A stretch of 50,599 bases of DNA. It comes from Pseudomonas sp. KK4 (GTDB lineage Bacteria > Pseudomonadota > Gammaproteobacteria > Pseudomonadales > Pseudomonadaceae). Shown here in pieces: positions 1-9,536 of the stretch. The DNA is taken from positions 1 through 50,599 of the forward strand of contig NZ_LYVP01000036.1 of NCBI RefSeq assembly GCF_001984065.1. Direction: 5' to 3'. The first letter of the stretch is position 1. The number at the start of each line of letters is the position of its first letter. Below the pieces are notes generated by a model, which did no database searches, had not been told where the DNA came from, and worked only from the letters and a program-made list of their open reading frames with translations. Made by a program: the position numbers and the translations under genes.

Positions 1-2
1 AT

Positions 3-725
3 TACGGGTGGGGCTATGCCTGGGGGCCGCGTCTGTATCCGGCACCCATGCCGTGGGGCGGCGTCGCCTATGGCTATCACGGCGGCGCGGCGGCCTGGGG
101 ACCCGGTGGCTGGGCCGGCACCACCGGCAACATCTACCGCCAATGGGGCGATCGCGCCTCGGTCAGTCGCTACGGTGCCGGCTACAACGCATGGACCGGC
201 AACCGCTGGGCCGGGCAGGTCGGCGCCTCCTATAACTCGCGAACGGGCATCGCAGCCGCCGGCCAGCGCGGTGCCATGCAAAACGTTTACACCGGCAACT
301 ACGCGGCCGGTCGCAGCGGCGTCGCCACTGGCCCCAATGGCGGGGCAATCGCCGGTCAGCACGTCACCGCCGGCAACGCTCGCACCGGCACCCAGGTCAC
401 CGCCAACCGCGGCGCCGTCTACAACCCCAACACCGGCAATACCACCGACTACAGGAGCGTTCGCGGACGCAACAGCGGTGCTGCGCAAATTGGCGACAAC
501 GTCTACGCAGGCCACGATGGCAATGTCTACAAGAAGACGGATGACGGCTGGCAATCGATGGTCGGCGGGGCCAACCGGCCCAATCCGGCCAATACTGCTC
601 AAGTACAGAACCTTGACCGGCAATCCCAGGCGCGTTCGTTTGGCAATGATCGCTTCAACAACGTCCACAATTCGTCCCAACTGATGAACCGCTCTTTCGG
701 TGGCGGCGGACTGCACCGACGCTGA
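3..725 (+). CDS. Glycine-rich YxxxTGN-repeat protein, 5' truncated by window edge
   Basis: The reading frame is open from base 3, so the true start lies left of the window; the first internal ATG is at 48. The visible 240 residues are rich in Gly, Ala, Asn, Thr and Tyr, with recurring aromatic-x-TGN units (NAWTGN, NVYTGN, NPNTGN), and end with a DGNVYKKTDDGW segment. I recall similar Pseudomonas proteins being annotated as carbohydrate-binding family V/XII proteins, but no catalytic motif is visible. The composition suggests an exported, low-complexity surface or periplasmic protein; the signal peptide would be off-window. Function is not established. Confidence 0.75.
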   Translation, partial: YGWGYAWGPRLYPAPMPWGGVAYGYHGGAAAWGPGGWAGTTGNIYRQWGDRASVSRYGAGYNAWTGNRWAGQVGASYNSRTGIAAAGQRGAMQNVYTGNYAAGRSGVATGPNGGAIAGQHVTAGNARTGTQVTANRGAVYNPNTGNTTDYRSVRGRNSGAAQIGDNVYAGHDGNVYKKTDDGWQSMVGGANRPNPANTAQVQNLDRQSQARSFGNDRFNNVHNSSQLMNRSFGGGGLHRR

Positions 726-823
726 CGATGCCGGGATGATTGACATGACAGGTGCCGAACCGGTCATGCTGGTAAAAAACCGGGCGTCGCCCTGCCCGGT
801 CCCCACGTCGGAGAACACTCAAA

Positions 824-1888
824 ATGAGCCAATGGCCAGACACCCGCATTCTTGATCTGCTTGGCATCGAACGGCCGATTATCCAAGGCCCCATGGCCGG
901 TGCCACGAACGCGTCCATGGTCATTGCGGCCAGCAACGCCGGCGGCCTGGGTTCGATGCCGGCAGCCATGCTCAGCATCGAACAATTGCGCGCGGAGCTG
1001 ACGACGATCCGCCAACACAGCCAGCGCCCGATCAACGTCAATTTCTTCTGTCACCAACCGCCGGCCGTCGACGAGCAACAGGCGCAAGACTGGAAGAATC
1101 TGCTCGAACCCTATTATCGGGAGCTGGGCGTCGACTTCGACGCACCAACCCCGGTGTCCAACCGCGCGCCGTTCGATGCCGCCGGTTGCGAGGTGGTCGA
1201 AGCGTTTCGCCCCGAAGTCGTGAGTTTCCACTTTGGCCTGCCGGAACAATCCCTGCTTGATCGGGTGAAGGCGACCGGGGCGAAAGTGCTGTCCTCGGCC
1301 ACCACCGTCGAAGAAGCCATCTGGCTCGAGCAACATGGCTGCGACGCGATCATCGCCATGGGTTACGAAGCCGGCGGGCATCGCGGGATGTTTCTCAGCG
1401 ATGACCTGAACAGTCAGATCGGCACCTTCGCGTTGGTGCCGCAGGTGGTCGATGCAGTCAAAGTGCCGGTGATCGCCGCGGGCGGCATTGCCGATGGGCG
1501 CGGGGTTGCCGCGGCGTTCATGCTGGGGGCGTCGGCGGTGCAGGTGGGGACGGCGTACCTGTTCACCAAGGAAGCCAAGGTCAGTGCTTCGCACCACAAG
1601 GCGCTACGCACCGCTCAGGCCAGCGAGACCGCCGTCACCAACCTGTTCACCGGACGCGCGGCGCGGGGGATTGTGAATCGGGTGATGCGTGAGCTTGGGC
1701 CGATCAATGCCAAAGCCCCAGCCTTCCCCTTGGCCGGGGGCGCGTTGATGCCGTTGCGGGCCAGGGAGGAGGCGCAGTTCAGCAATTTGTGGGCTGGGCA
1801 GGCGTTTACCTTGGGGGTTGAGTTGACCACCGCTGAATTGACGCGGCGCCTGGCAGAGGAAGGGTTGGCTAGATTGCTACTGCGTTGA
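824..1888 (+). CDS. Nitronate monooxygenase (2-nitropropane dioxygenase family)
   Basis: A 354-aa cytoplasmic FMN-dependent TIM-barrel oxidoreductase that oxidises alkyl nitronates. The N-terminus carries the family signature RPIIQGPMAGATN (about residues 16-28). The central GYEAGGHRG (about 182-190) contains the His that acts as catalytic base in class I enzymes. AAGGIADGRG and GASAVQVGTAYLFT (about 220-250) form the flavin phosphate site. Length is normal for the family. The start at 824 is preceded by GGAG with sensible spacing. It is monocistronic, followed by a REP pair. Physiological substrate cannot be read from sequence; propionate-3-nitronate detoxification is the known role of relatives. 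Confidence 0.92.
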   Translation: MSQWPDTRILDLLGIERPIIQGPMAGATNASMVIAASNAGGLGSMPAAMLSIEQLRAELTTIRQHSQRPINVNFFCHQPPAVDEQQAQDWKNLLEPYYRELGVDFDAPTPVSNRAPFDAAGCEVVEAFRPEVVSFHFGLPEQSLLDRVKATGAKVLSSATTVEEAIWLEQHGCDAIIAMGYEAGGHRGMFLSDDLNSQIGTFALVPQVVDAVKVPVIAAGGIADGRGVAAAFMLGASAVQVGTAYLFTKEAKVSASHHKALRTAQASETAVTNLFTGRAARGIVNRVMRELGPINAKAPAFPLAGGALMPLRAREEAQFSNLWAGQAFTLGVELTTAELTRRLAEEGLARLLLR

Positions 1889-1902
1889 ATCGAACAACCC
1901 TC

Positions 1903-1997
1903 TGTGGCGAGGGAGCTTGCTCCCGCTGGGTCGCGCAGCGGTCCCAAAAATGTCGAGACTGCTGCGCAGCCGGACGGGAGCAAGCGCCCTCGCCACA
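1903..1997. repeat. Pseudomonas REP pair (TGTGGCGAGGGAGC type)
   Basis: Two inverted REP units, TGTGGCGAGGGAGCTTGCTC at the left and its near-complement ending CCCTCGCCACA at the right, enclose a short spacer. This is the intergenic REP type common in fluorescent pseudomonads. It lies between the nitronate monooxygenase gene and modA and could form a large hairpin that protects the upstream mRNA. Confidence 0.88.
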
Positions 1998-2052
1998 AAA
2001 GCTTTGAACAGTTGACGAGTCGCGTGATAGTCCAAGTTCCGTTTGTGGGCTT

Positions 2053-2080
2053 TTCGCTATATATTCCGTTATATACCGCC
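2053..2080 (+). promoter_or_regulatory. ModE-type operator upstream of modA
   Basis: The half-sites CGCTATATA (2055-2063) and TATATACCG (2070-2078) are separated by 6 bases, closely matching the proteobacterial ModE element (CGCTATATA-N6/7-TATATAACG). It lies 32 bp before the modA ATG. ModE bound to molybdate represses uptake when molybdenum is sufficient. modE itself is not in the window. Confidence 0.8.
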
Positions 2081-2099
2081 TCACCCCCACTGTTTATAA

Positions 2100-2879
<780 letters not shown>

Positions 2880-3560
2880 ATGACCCTGACGAGTGCCGAT
2901 TTTTCCGCCATCTGGCTGACCCTGAAACTGGCGTCCCTGACGACCGTCATTCTCCTGGTGATCGGCACTCCGCTGGCGTTGTGGCTGTCGCGCACCCAAT
3001 CCTGGTTGCGCGGCCCGGTCGGGGCGATCGTCGCCCTGCCCCTGGTACTGCCGCCTACGGTGATCGGGTTTTACCTGTTGCTGGCGCTCGGGCCCCATGG
3101 GTTCGTCGGCCAGTTCACCCAGTCACTGGGGCTCGGCACTCTCACTTTCAGCTTTGCCGGGCTGGTGATCGGTTCGGTGTTGTATTCGATGCCGTTCGTG
3201 GTCCAGCCGCTGCAAAACGCATTTTCGGCCATTGGCACGCGGCCATTGGAAGTGGCCGCGACCTTGCGCGCCAACCCCTGGGACACCTTCTTCAGCGTGA
3301 CCCTGCCCCTGGCCCGCCCCGGTTTCATCACTGCCGCCATCCTCGGCTTCGCCCATACCGTCGGCGAATTCGGCGTGGTGCTGATGATCGGCGGCAATAT
3401 TCCCGACAAGACCCGGGTGGTGTCGGTGCAGATCTACGATCACGTCGAAGCCATGGAATATGCCCAGGCCCATTGGTTGTCCGGGGCGATGCTGGTGTTC
3501 TCCTTCGCAGTGTTGCTGGCGCTGTACTCCAGCCGAAAAACCAAAGCGGGCTGGAGCTGA
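2880..3560 (+). CDS. modB: Molybdate ABC transporter permease ModB
   Basis: A 226-aa inner-membrane permease with five or six hydrophobic segments. The EAA-type cytoplasmic loop that docks with the ATPase lies around residues 120-150 ([20 protein letters not shown]). The ATG follows the modA stop codon without a gap, so translation is probably coupled. Length is typical of ModB. It forms the channel of the molybdate importer with ModC. Confidence 0.96.
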   Translation: MTLTSADFSAIWLTLKLASLTTVILLVIGTPLALWLSRTQSWLRGPVGAIVALPLVLPPTVIGFYLLLALGPHGFVGQFTQSLGLGTLTFSFAGLVIGSVLYSMPFVVQPLQNAFSAIGTRPLEVAATLRANPWDTFFSVTLPLARPGFITAAILGFAHTVGEFGVVLMIGGNIPDKTRVVSVQIYDHVEAMEYAQAHWLSGAMLVFSFAVLLALYSSRKTKAGWS

Positions 3561-3563
3561 TCG

Positions 3564-4643
3564 ATGATTCATATGCGCCTCACACTCAGCTATTCGGGGT
3601 TCGCCCTGGATGTCGACGAGCGGCTTCCCGGTCGCGGGGTCACTGCGCTTTTCGGTCACTCGGGCTCCGGCAAGACCACCTGCCTGCGGTGCATCGCCGG
3701 TCTGGAAAAGGCAGGTCAGGGCTGCATCCAGGTCAACGATGAAGTCTGGCAGGACAGCGACAAGAACATTTTCGTAGCGCCGCATAAGCGGGCCATTGGC
3801 TACGTCTTTCAAGAGGCCAGCCTGTTCGCGCACCTGTCGGTACTGGGCAACCTGGAGTTCGGTCTCAAACGGATCCCGAAACCGCAGCGCCGGGTAGACA
3901 TGGCCCACGCCACCGAACTGCTGGGGATCGGCCACCTGCTCGATCGCCATCCGCAGCATTTGTCGGGTGGCGAACGCCAGCGTGTCGGGATTGCCCGCGC
4001 CCTGCTCACCAGCCCGAAACTGTTGTTGATGGACGAACCCCTGGCGGCCCTGGATTCCCAACGCAAAAGCGAAATCCTGCCCTACCTGCAACGGCTGCAT
4101 GATGAGCTGGACATCCCGGTGCTGTACGTCAGCCACTCCCAGGACGAAGTGGCGCGACTGGCCGACCATATCGTGCTGCTCAGCGAAGGCAAGGCACTGG
4201 CCAGCGGCCCCATTGGCCAGACCCTGGCCCGTCTCGATCTGCCGCTGGCCATGGGCGACGACGCCGGCGTGGTGATCGAAGGCCGTGTCAGTCAGTACGA
4301 CGCCGACTATCAATTGCTGACGGTGCAACTGCCCGACACTGCCCTGCACATTCGCGTGGCGCATACGCCCTTGGCGCCAGGCCAGACGCTGCGCTGCAAG
4401 GTTCAGGCGCGGGACGTGAGCCTGAGCCTCAACAACGCCGAGCACAGCAGCATCCTCAATCGCCTGCCGGTCACCGTGATCAGCGAGCTGGCGGCCGATA
4501 ACGCCGCCCATGTGCTGGTGCGCCTGGACGCGGCGGGTACGCCGCTGTTGGCGCGCATCACCCGTTACTCGCGCGATCAACTGAACGTGCATGCCGGCCA
4601 GCAACTCTGGGCCCAGATCAAGGCCGTGGCGGTGCTGGCGTAA
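3564..4643 (+). CDS. modC: Molybdate ABC transporter ATPase ModC
   Basis: A 359-aa ABC ATPase that powers ModAB. Walker A is GHSGSGKTT (31-39), the signature LSGGERQRV is at 133-141, and Walker B LLLMDEP is at 153-159. The C-terminal third (about 270-359) is the TOBE/Mop-like domain that distinguishes ModC from generic ATPases. The start at 3564 lies 3 bp after modB; an in-frame ATG at 3573 is an alternative. It ends the mod operon. Confidence 0.96.
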   Translation: MIHMRLTLSYSGFALDVDERLPGRGVTALFGHSGSGKTTCLRCIAGLEKAGQGCIQVNDEVWQDSDKNIFVAPHKRAIGYVFQEASLFAHLSVLGNLEFGLKRIPKPQRRVDMAHATELLGIGHLLDRHPQHLSGGERQRVGIARALLTSPKLLLMDEPLAALDSQRKSEILPYLQRLHDELDIPVLYVSHSQDEVARLADHIVLLSEGKALASGPIGQTLARLDLPLAMGDDAGVVIEGRVSQYDADYQLLTVQLPDTALHIRVAHTPLAPGQTLRCKVQARDVSLSLNNAEHSSILNRLPVTVISELAADNAAHVLVRLDAAGTPLLARITRYSRDQLNVHAGQQLWAQIKAVAVLA

Positions 4644-4717
4644 CTGATTGGCACGACTGTGAAGGCATGGGGTCAATGGTTTTAACGGCCCCTGCCCCCT
4701 CGCCAAGGACAATCGCC

Positions 4718-5737
4718 ATGCCCGATGCCCTACCCTGCGACCTGCACTACGTCGATGACACCCTGCCCGGAATCAGCCGCAAGAAAGTGCGCGGCAAATT
4801 CCACTACTTTGATCCGGACGGCCAACGCATCACCGATCCGGCGGAAATTCAGCGCATCAATGCGCTGGCGGTGCCGCCGGCCTACGTCGATGTGTGGATC
4901 TGCGCCGACCCGCGCGGGCATCTGCAGGCCACCGGGCGTGATGCTCGCGGGCGCAAGCAGTACCGTTACCACGTGCGCTGGCGCGAAGTGCGCGACACCG
5001 ATAAATACTCGCGCCTACGGGATTTCGGCCTGGCCCTGCCGAAATTGCGCAAAAAGCTGGAATCGATATTGGCCGCTCCGGGCTTCAGCCGGGAAAAGGT
5101 CATGGCCACGGTCATCACCTTGCTCGACGCCACACTGATCCGCATCGGCAACACCCAATACGCCAAGGAGAATCGCTCCTACGGCCTGACCACCTTGCGT
5201 GACCGGCACGTCGAGATCAACGGCAGCGCGATCCAGTTCCAGTTTCGCGGCAAAAGCGGCGTCGAACATCAGATCACGGTCAAGGACCGGCGACTGGCGC
5301 GGATCGTCAAGCGCTGCCAGGACATCCCCGGACAACACCTCTTTCAATACCTGGATGAGGACGGAGAACGGCACCCCATCACCTCAGCAGACATCAACGC
5401 CTATCTTCAAACCCTGACCGGTGCCGACTTCACCGCCAAGGATTACCGGACCTGGGCCGGCAGCGCCCTGGCGTTGGCGGTGTTGCGTCAACTGGCGTGG
5501 CAACCGGAAACCGAAGCCAAGCGCCATGTGGTGCAGACGGTGAAGGACGTCGCCAGGCAGCTGGGCAATACCCCTGCAGTCTGCCGCAAGTGCTATATCC
5601 ACCCCGGCGTACTGGACGGATACCACCTCGGCGCACTGGCCGAGTTGCCCCGGCCGAGGATTCGCAAAGGCTTGCGGGCCGAGGAAGTGGCCCTCGCCAT
5701 GTTGCTGGAAAAACTGGCGTCAGAGCCGACGAATTGA
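4718..5737 (+). CDS. DNA topoisomerase IB (poxvirus/bacterial type)
   Basis: A 339-aa type IB topoisomerase, which relaxes supercoils through a 3'-phosphotyrosyl intermediate. The N-terminal domain (about 1-90) precedes the catalytic core. The nucleophile is Tyr293 in CRKCYIHPGVL, and the core contains the conserved RIGNTQYAKENRSYGLTTL and FRGKSG segments. I prefer the ATG at 4718, preceded by AAGGAC at 4704-4709, over the in-frame ATG at 4667, which has no clear ribosome site. It is monocistronic, 74 bp after modC. The family is widespread in pseudomonads. Confidence 0.94.
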   Translation: MPDALPCDLHYVDDTLPGISRKKVRGKFHYFDPDGQRITDPAEIQRINALAVPPAYVDVWICADPRGHLQATGRDARGRKQYRYHVRWREVRDTDKYSRLRDFGLALPKLRKKLESILAAPGFSREKVMATVITLLDATLIRIGNTQYAKENRSYGLTTLRDRHVEINGSAIQFQFRGKSGVEHQITVKDRRLARIVKRCQDIPGQHLFQYLDEDGERHPITSADINAYLQTLTGADFTAKDYRTWAGSALALAVLRQLAWQPETEAKRHVVQTVKDVARQLGNTPAVCRKCYIHPGVLDGYHLGALAELPRPRIRKGLRAEEVALAMLLEKLASEPTN

Positions 5738-5810
5738 CCTGGCTATTTTTTGCACGATGACAAATGACTTCTATAGTTGATCTGTACACGAATCAGCTGC
5801 GGTAGAAGCC

Positions 5811-6032
5811 ATGGAAGACATTTTCGTCGTCAAGCGCTGCAACAAGATCATCATTCATGGCCGCCGGGCCGGGGAATCCGGTCATCCACCTCCTGATGCC
5901 GCTGTGTGGTACCGCATCAACGATACCCGCACCAACGGCTTCATCGGCGACGGCTACGAAAGTGAAGAGGACGCGCAGCGCGTCTGCCGCCAGCTCAACG
6001 CCCGTTCACAAGTGACGGCCCGCCAAGGCTGA
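5811..6032 (+). CDS. Small conserved Pseudomonas protein
   Basis: A 73-aa acidic/basic mixed protein without signal peptide or membrane segment. It has a compact pattern (IIIHGRRAGE, WYRINDTRTNGFIGDGYES, EDAQRVCRQLN) suggestive of a single small alpha/beta domain. No function recognised. GTAGAAG lies just ahead of the ATG. It stands alone, followed by a REP pair. Confidence 0.7.
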   Translation: MEDIFVVKRCNKIIIHGRRAGESGHPPPDAAVWYRINDTRTNGFIGDGYESEEDAQRVCRQLNARSQVTARQG

Positions 6033-6087
6033 TGAGCCTTGACCCGTCTATTACGGGGCTATACTGAAAGGGATCAACCCTTTCCCC

Positions 6088-6183
6088 TGTAGGAGCGAGC
6101 TTGCTCGCGATGCATCAAAGAGCGCTGCAGCCAGTTGCCCCGCGTAATCGTTAACGACCATCGCGAGCCAGCTCGCTCCTACA
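6088..6183. repeat. Pseudomonas REP pair (TGTAGGAGCGAGC type)
   Basis: TGTAGGAGCGAGCTTGCTCG at the left and the inverted unit ending GCTCGCTCCTACA at the right, with a roughly 45-base spacer. This is a second REP class, distinct in sequence from the one at 1903, and typical of fluorescent pseudomonads. Confidence 0.88.
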
Positions 6184-6236
6184 GTAGTCATTCAGCCGCA
6201 TGACCGTACAACCTGTCTTCAACGGAGGTGCTTCCC

Positions 6237-6467
6237 ATGTCCGAAAAAGAGTCCATCACCACCCTGCTCACGCTGCTCGATTCCCGTCAGGTTCGCCTGG
6301 CCGCCGCCTGTAAGGAAATCGCCGATTGGGTCGATCATCAAGGCGGGCACCCGACAGCCCTGCGCATTCGTGATCGCCTGAACGACATCGAAAAGGACAC
6401 CCCGCTCATTCGCAACACTCTGTCAGCGCTCAAGCCTGTGGATCGGCCGCTGCCACGGTTCAGATGA
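6237..6467 (+). CDS. Small helical protein with IADWVDHQG motif
   Basis: A 76-aa protein predicted to be all helical. GGAGG at 6224-6228 lies 8 bp before the ATG at 6237, which therefore beats the upstream GTG at 6228. Its core (LLTLLDSRQVRLAAACKEIA, DWVD, DRLNDIEKD, IRNTLSAL) aligns with the prophage protein at 10573, which has ELSNWVD and VRSALVAIDRN at equivalent places. Function unknown. Confidence 0.72.
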   Translation: MSEKESITTLLTLLDSRQVRLAAACKEIADWVDHQGGHPTALRIRDRLNDIEKDTPLIRNTLSALKPVDRPLPRFR

Positions 6468-6503
6468 GTTGACCCGCGACTGTTGCAAACTCCTCGAGCC
6501 TGA

Positions 6504-6521
6504 CTGACGAGCTTTCGTCAG
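6504..6521 (+). terminator. Hairpin after the small helical protein gene
   Basis: CTGACGA-GCTT-TCGTCAG forms a perfect 7-bp stem with a 4-base loop, 37 bp after the stop codon at 6467. There is no U-tract, so it may be a weak terminator or simply a 3' stabilising hairpin. Confidence 0.4.
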
Positions 6522-6658
6522 CGGGCGCGTGTTCGTCCCACCACTCCATGCCTGCCCCCCCGCACCTGCCCGGCGCTGGGATTGTTACGCAAAAAGCCAT
6601 GGCCGAACGTCACCAGCCCCCTGATGTCAAACGAACACACGTCAGGAGGAGACGACCC

Positions 6659-6943
6659 ATGGTCACTCACTTCAAAGTCAGCGGGCATCTGGCCTGCGGT
6701 CACAAAGGCAACAATCTGGTATCGACCCGCGAACTCAATCGGGTCAAATGCAGAAGCTGCCGCAACACTGACGCCTACAAAGAGGCGCGCAAAGCCCAGC
6801 GCAATGCGACACGACGCGCCGCCCGCAAAACCCGAGCCATCCAAACCGTAAACGACTGGCGCCAAGCCTGGACCGAGCGCCTTGCAGCGATGCCCGGACC
6901 GCAAAGACTGCCCCGTGGTTTTACCGGACAGCCTTTCGTATAG
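6659..6943 (+). CDS. Small basic zinc-ribbon-like protein
   Basis: A 94-aa protein. AGGAGGAG at 6644-6651 places the start at 6659 (MVTHFKVSGH), not at the upstream in-frame ATGs. The N-terminal half holds CGH (about 13-15) and CRSC (about 31-34), a plausible CxH/CxxC metal site. The C-terminal half is very basic (KEARKAQRNATRRAARKTR), suggesting nucleic-acid binding. Domain function is inferred; no family recognised with certainty. Confidence 0.65.
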   Translation: MVTHFKVSGHLACGHKGNNLVSTRELNRVKCRSCRNTDAYKEARKAQRNATRRAARKTRAIQTVNDWRQAWTERLAAMPGPQRLPRGFTGQPFV

Positions 6944-6997
6944 CCGATGGGGTCGGCGGCTGTTTGCCATGAACTGACACAGCCGTCCGATGCTCTT

Positions 6998-7639
6998 TCA
7001 ATCAGCTTGCATGATCTCGCGCAATGACATGCGCTTGTACGTCTCGACCAATGCCCGCCCCTCTGCGGGTGCGCAAGAGATGGCCAGGCGCATGGTCGAC
7101 TCCCCTAGATGCCAGATCAGAAACGCAGCCTCCCTGACCTTTCGCGGATCGCTGTGGGGGTACACCCGCAGCATCGCCTCGGCCAGCAGCCCGCCGGCAT
7201 TGCGGCTTTCCTCGAGTTCCAGCGCCAACAGTTGCTTGTCGGCCTGCATCCCGCACCAGATGTCGCGCATCGCCGGGGTCGCCAGAACGATTTCGTAGTA
7301 TTGATCGAGCAGGTCTGAAAAGGCCCCTCGCAGCCCAGGCTCATCTTTCACCGCTGCCAACGCTTGCTCGATACAGCATCGGCATTCGCCGTTATACCGC
7401 TCGGCCAAGGTGCGAATCACTGAGCTTTTATCCGGGAAATATTGATAGAGAGAGCCAATTGAGATGTCCGAGCGCTCGGCGATTTCACTCATCTTCAATT
7501 GATCGCTGCCCTTGGCTGCAATCAACTCCGTGGCCACGGCCAGGATGCGCTCCTGGCGCTGGCGACTGCGCTGCTGCGTGGGGTTGCGTCGAATGGGCTC
7601 CACAGACTGTTGCAGGGATTGGCTGGTCTTCTTGGGCAC
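6998..7639 (-). CDS. TetR-family transcriptional repressor
   Basis: A 213-aa regulator. Residues about 24-73 form the TetR HTH (RQRQERILAVATELIAAKGS, then MSEIAERSDISIGSLYQYFP, DKSSVIRTLAERY). The remainder is a helical ligand-binding and dimerisation domain containing CIEQALAAV and LLDQYYEIVL. It is transcribed divergently from the NmrA-like gene at 7818. The palindrome at 7781-7795 in the shared intergenic region is the obvious operator, so it probably represses the reductase and perhaps itself. The ligand cannot be inferred. Confidence 0.92.
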   Translation of the reverse strand: MPKKTSQSLQQSVEPIRRNPTQQRSRQRQERILAVATELIAAKGSDQLKMSEIAERSDISIGSLYQYFPDKSSVIRTLAERYNGECRCCIEQALAAVKDEPGLRGAFSDLLDQYYEIVLATPAMRDIWCGMQADKQLLALELEESRNAGGLLAEAMLRVYPHSDPRKVREAAFLIWHLGESTMRLAISCAPAEGRALVETYKRMSLREIMQAD

Positions 7640-7742
7640 GGCGGTGCTTCCGACTGATAAACATGACGTTGACTCACCTTAGCACTCTCATTGTGCGCAC
7701 CCAAGAGGCGGCGTCCGTTTGTCGCTTTGTACGATCCAGCAA

Positions 7743-7795
7743 TTGACGACTAAACATGAGGGTTTATCATCTTTTTAAAGGTGAGTGTTACTCAC
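7743..7795 (+). promoter_or_regulatory. Promoter and TetR operator for the NmrA-like gene
   Basis: TTGACG (7743-7748) and TATCAT (7765-7770) with a 16-bp spacer form a good sigma-70 promoter reading right. GTGAGT-GTT-ACTCAC (7781-7795) is a perfect 6-3-6 inverted repeat just downstream of the expected start point, an effective repressor position. A related half-site, GACTCACC, occurs near 7670 on the regulator side. Assignment to the adjacent TetR protein is inferred from position. Confidence 0.65.
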
Positions 7796-7817
7796 ATTGA
7801 CCAGGGAGATGAACGCG

Positions 7818-8654
7818 ATGAACAGCAGCCAATCGACTTTTCTGATTCTCGGCGCCACGGGCAAGACCGGACGGCGCATCGCTCAGCGGCTTGAGGCTGG
7901 CGGCCAGTCTGTTCGCCTGGGCTCGCGAGGGGCTACCCCACCGTTCGACTGGGATGACCGGTCAACCTGGGCCGCCGCCCTCGATGGCGTTGAGGCTGCG
8001 TACATCTGCTTTCAACCGGATCTTGCGGTGCCTGGCGCTCTGGCCACAATCCAGGCATTCACCGACCAGGCAGTCGCCAGTGGCGTTGGCAAGTTGGTGC
8101 TGCTGTCGGGCCGTGGGGAGATTGAAGCCGAGCAAGCGGAACAGGTTGTGCAAAACAGTGGCGTGGACTGGACCATCCTGCGTGCCAGCTGGTTTTGCCA
8201 GAACTTCAGTGAGGCGCATTTTCTCGAACCGATCCTGCAGGGTGAACTGGTGCTGCCCGTCGGCAACGTCGCAGAGCCTTTTGTAGACGTCGAAGACATC
8301 GCTCAAATCGCGGTGGCGGCGCTGACCCAACCGGGGCACTCGGCTCAACTGTACGAACTGACCGGCCCTCGGGCACTGACCTTTGGCGAAGCCGTCGCCG
8401 AGATCGCCCGCGCTACAGGCCGTGAAATCGGTTTTGCAGCCGTACCGGGGGATGCCTATCGTCACGGGCTGGAGCAAGAGCAACTGCCTGGCGAATTGAT
8501 CGATCTGGTGATGTATCTGTTCACCACGGTGCTGGATGGGCGCAACACTGGCGTTGCCGACGGCGTCAATAGAGCGCTGGGGCGGCCGCCGCGAGATTTC
8601 TCAGAGTATGTGCGGCGCACCGCAGCCACAGGCGTGTGGCATCCGCAGGATTGA
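7818..8654 (+). CDS. NmrA-like NAD(P)-binding oxidoreductase
   Basis: A 278-aa atypical short-chain dehydrogenase fold protein. The Rossmann motif LGATGKTGRRIAQRL is near the N-terminus (about 11-25). WTILRASWFCQNF and a C-terminal region (TGPRALTFGEAVAEIARATG) are typical of NmrA/ergot-biosynthesis-type reductases. AGGGAG (7803-7808) supports the ATG at 7818 over 7809, which would touch the ribosome site. It is controlled by a promoter with a palindrome and lies divergent to a TetR gene, a layout common for stress- or xenobiotic-induced reductases. Substrate unknown. Confidence 0.85.
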   Translation: MNSSQSTFLILGATGKTGRRIAQRLEAGGQSVRLGSRGATPPFDWDDRSTWAAALDGVEAAYICFQPDLAVPGALATIQAFTDQAVASGVGKLVLLSGRGEIEAEQAEQVVQNSGVDWTILRASWFCQNFSEAHFLEPILQGELVLPVGNVAEPFVDVEDIAQIAVAALTQPGHSAQLYELTGPRALTFGEAVAEIARATGREIGFAAVPGDAYRHGLEQEQLPGELIDLVMYLFTTVLDGRNTGVADGVNRALGRPPRDFSEYVRRTAATGVWHPQD

Positions 8655-8758
8655 TTGCCGACGCGCTGCATTGGCGCCAATCGCCTTCCTCGGCTAGGGT
8701 CTCTTGCGTATTGAACAGCGACGCCTTTATTGGCAGGAGCCTGATTAAGGAGGAAGCG

Positions 8759-8953
8759 ATGTCATCCATACGCAGTGCCGAAGAAACCTACCGGAAGTGG
8801 TCCAGCCCCATCCTGCTTGAACTCAAGGAGCGCGAACACCAATTGGCACCGTCAGACCGGGAAGCGCTGCACAATATTCTGCTGGAACGCAGGCTGATCA
8901 ACAGCGGCAACCCCCACGGCAGCGATCGGCGCAGATCAGAACCGGGCACATAG
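8759..8953 (+). CDS. Small charged hypothetical protein
   Basis: A 64-aa protein, helical and highly charged (ELKEREHQLAPSDREALHNI), with no membrane or export signal. The start at 8759 has an excellent ribosome site (AAGGAGGAA). An inverted repeat follows the stop. Conserved-looking but of unknown function. Confidence 0.68.
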   Translation: MSSIRSAEETYRKWSSPILLELKEREHQLAPSDREALHNILLERRLINSGNPHGSDRRRSEPGT

Positions 8954-8956
8954 CGA

Positions 8957-8987
8957 CTTGCAGGAGCGAACATGTCGCTCCTGCAAG
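8957..8987. terminator. Perfect 13-bp hairpin after the 8759 gene
   Basis: CTTGCAGGAGCGA-ACATG-TCGCTCCTGCAAG is a perfect 13-bp stem with a 5-base loop, starting 4 bp after a stop codon. It lacks a U-tract on the plus strand. It could be a terminator, or a solo REP-related unit because AGGAGCGA resembles the REP core at 6088. Confidence 0.5.
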
Positions 8988-9069
8988 GTTTCCGCTCGTC
9001 AGGCACTCAGCACCTTTTCCTTCGCAGCCCTTCCAACGCTGTATATCCCTGCACGCGGAAGGCTTGAAC

Positions 9070-9357
9070 ATGAAAAGAACAATCGCTGCATTAGCCGTTG
9101 TCACGATGCTATCGACCGGCTCGCTGGCCGTATTGGCCGCTGATACCTCCACACGGGAATCCGTCGTTCCCCCCGCCGCGATTCCAGGCTTGAATCAAGG
9201 CACCGAGTCCAACCACGAGAAGGCCAGCAAAAAAGGCGAGGAAGCGTCAGGCTCGAACTCGGGTGTCGATGCGCAGACCCATGAGAAAGAAGCAGCTTCC
9301 ACCCAGCGTTCGAAGCATCAGACGAAAAAACAGGCCGGTAGCGCCTCTGGAAGTTGA
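9070..9357 (+). CDS. Small exported low-complexity protein
   Basis: A 95-aa protein with a Sec signal peptide (residues 1-24, ending AVLAA/DT). The short mature part is rich in Ser, Lys, Glu, Gln and Ala (KASKKGEEASG, KHQTKKQAG), so probably disordered and periplasmic. GGAAGG lies ahead of the ATG at 9070; the TTG at 9064 is less likely. No known function. Confidence 0.72.
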   Translation: MKRTIAALAVVTMLSTGSLAVLAADTSTRESVVPPAAIPGLNQGTESNHEKASKKGEEASGSNSGVDAQTHEKEAASTQRSKHQTKKQAGSASGS

Positions 9358-9536
9358 ATTTCGGACCTGCCATTGATTTATTTCATTCGCAACGCCTTTA
9401 CTCCCTCCCGGGCTATTCTTTGCCTGGAATTTGCCCGAACCACTGTTCCCGCCGCATCCTGAGCTAGTCTTTCTACTCTAAAATACAATTGAACAATCTC
9501 CTTCCTGCCCCACCCTTCTTTCAAGAGTACGTCAAT

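Noticed and set aside
3123..4712. 529-codon minus-strand frame over modB and modC
   Set aside because: Antisense to genes with clear ABC transporter motifs; no protein motif of its own.
5773..5787. Possible LexA box (CTGTACACGAATCAG) before the gene at 5811
   Set aside because: The spacer between CTG and CAG is 9, not 10, and the second half lacks ACAG.
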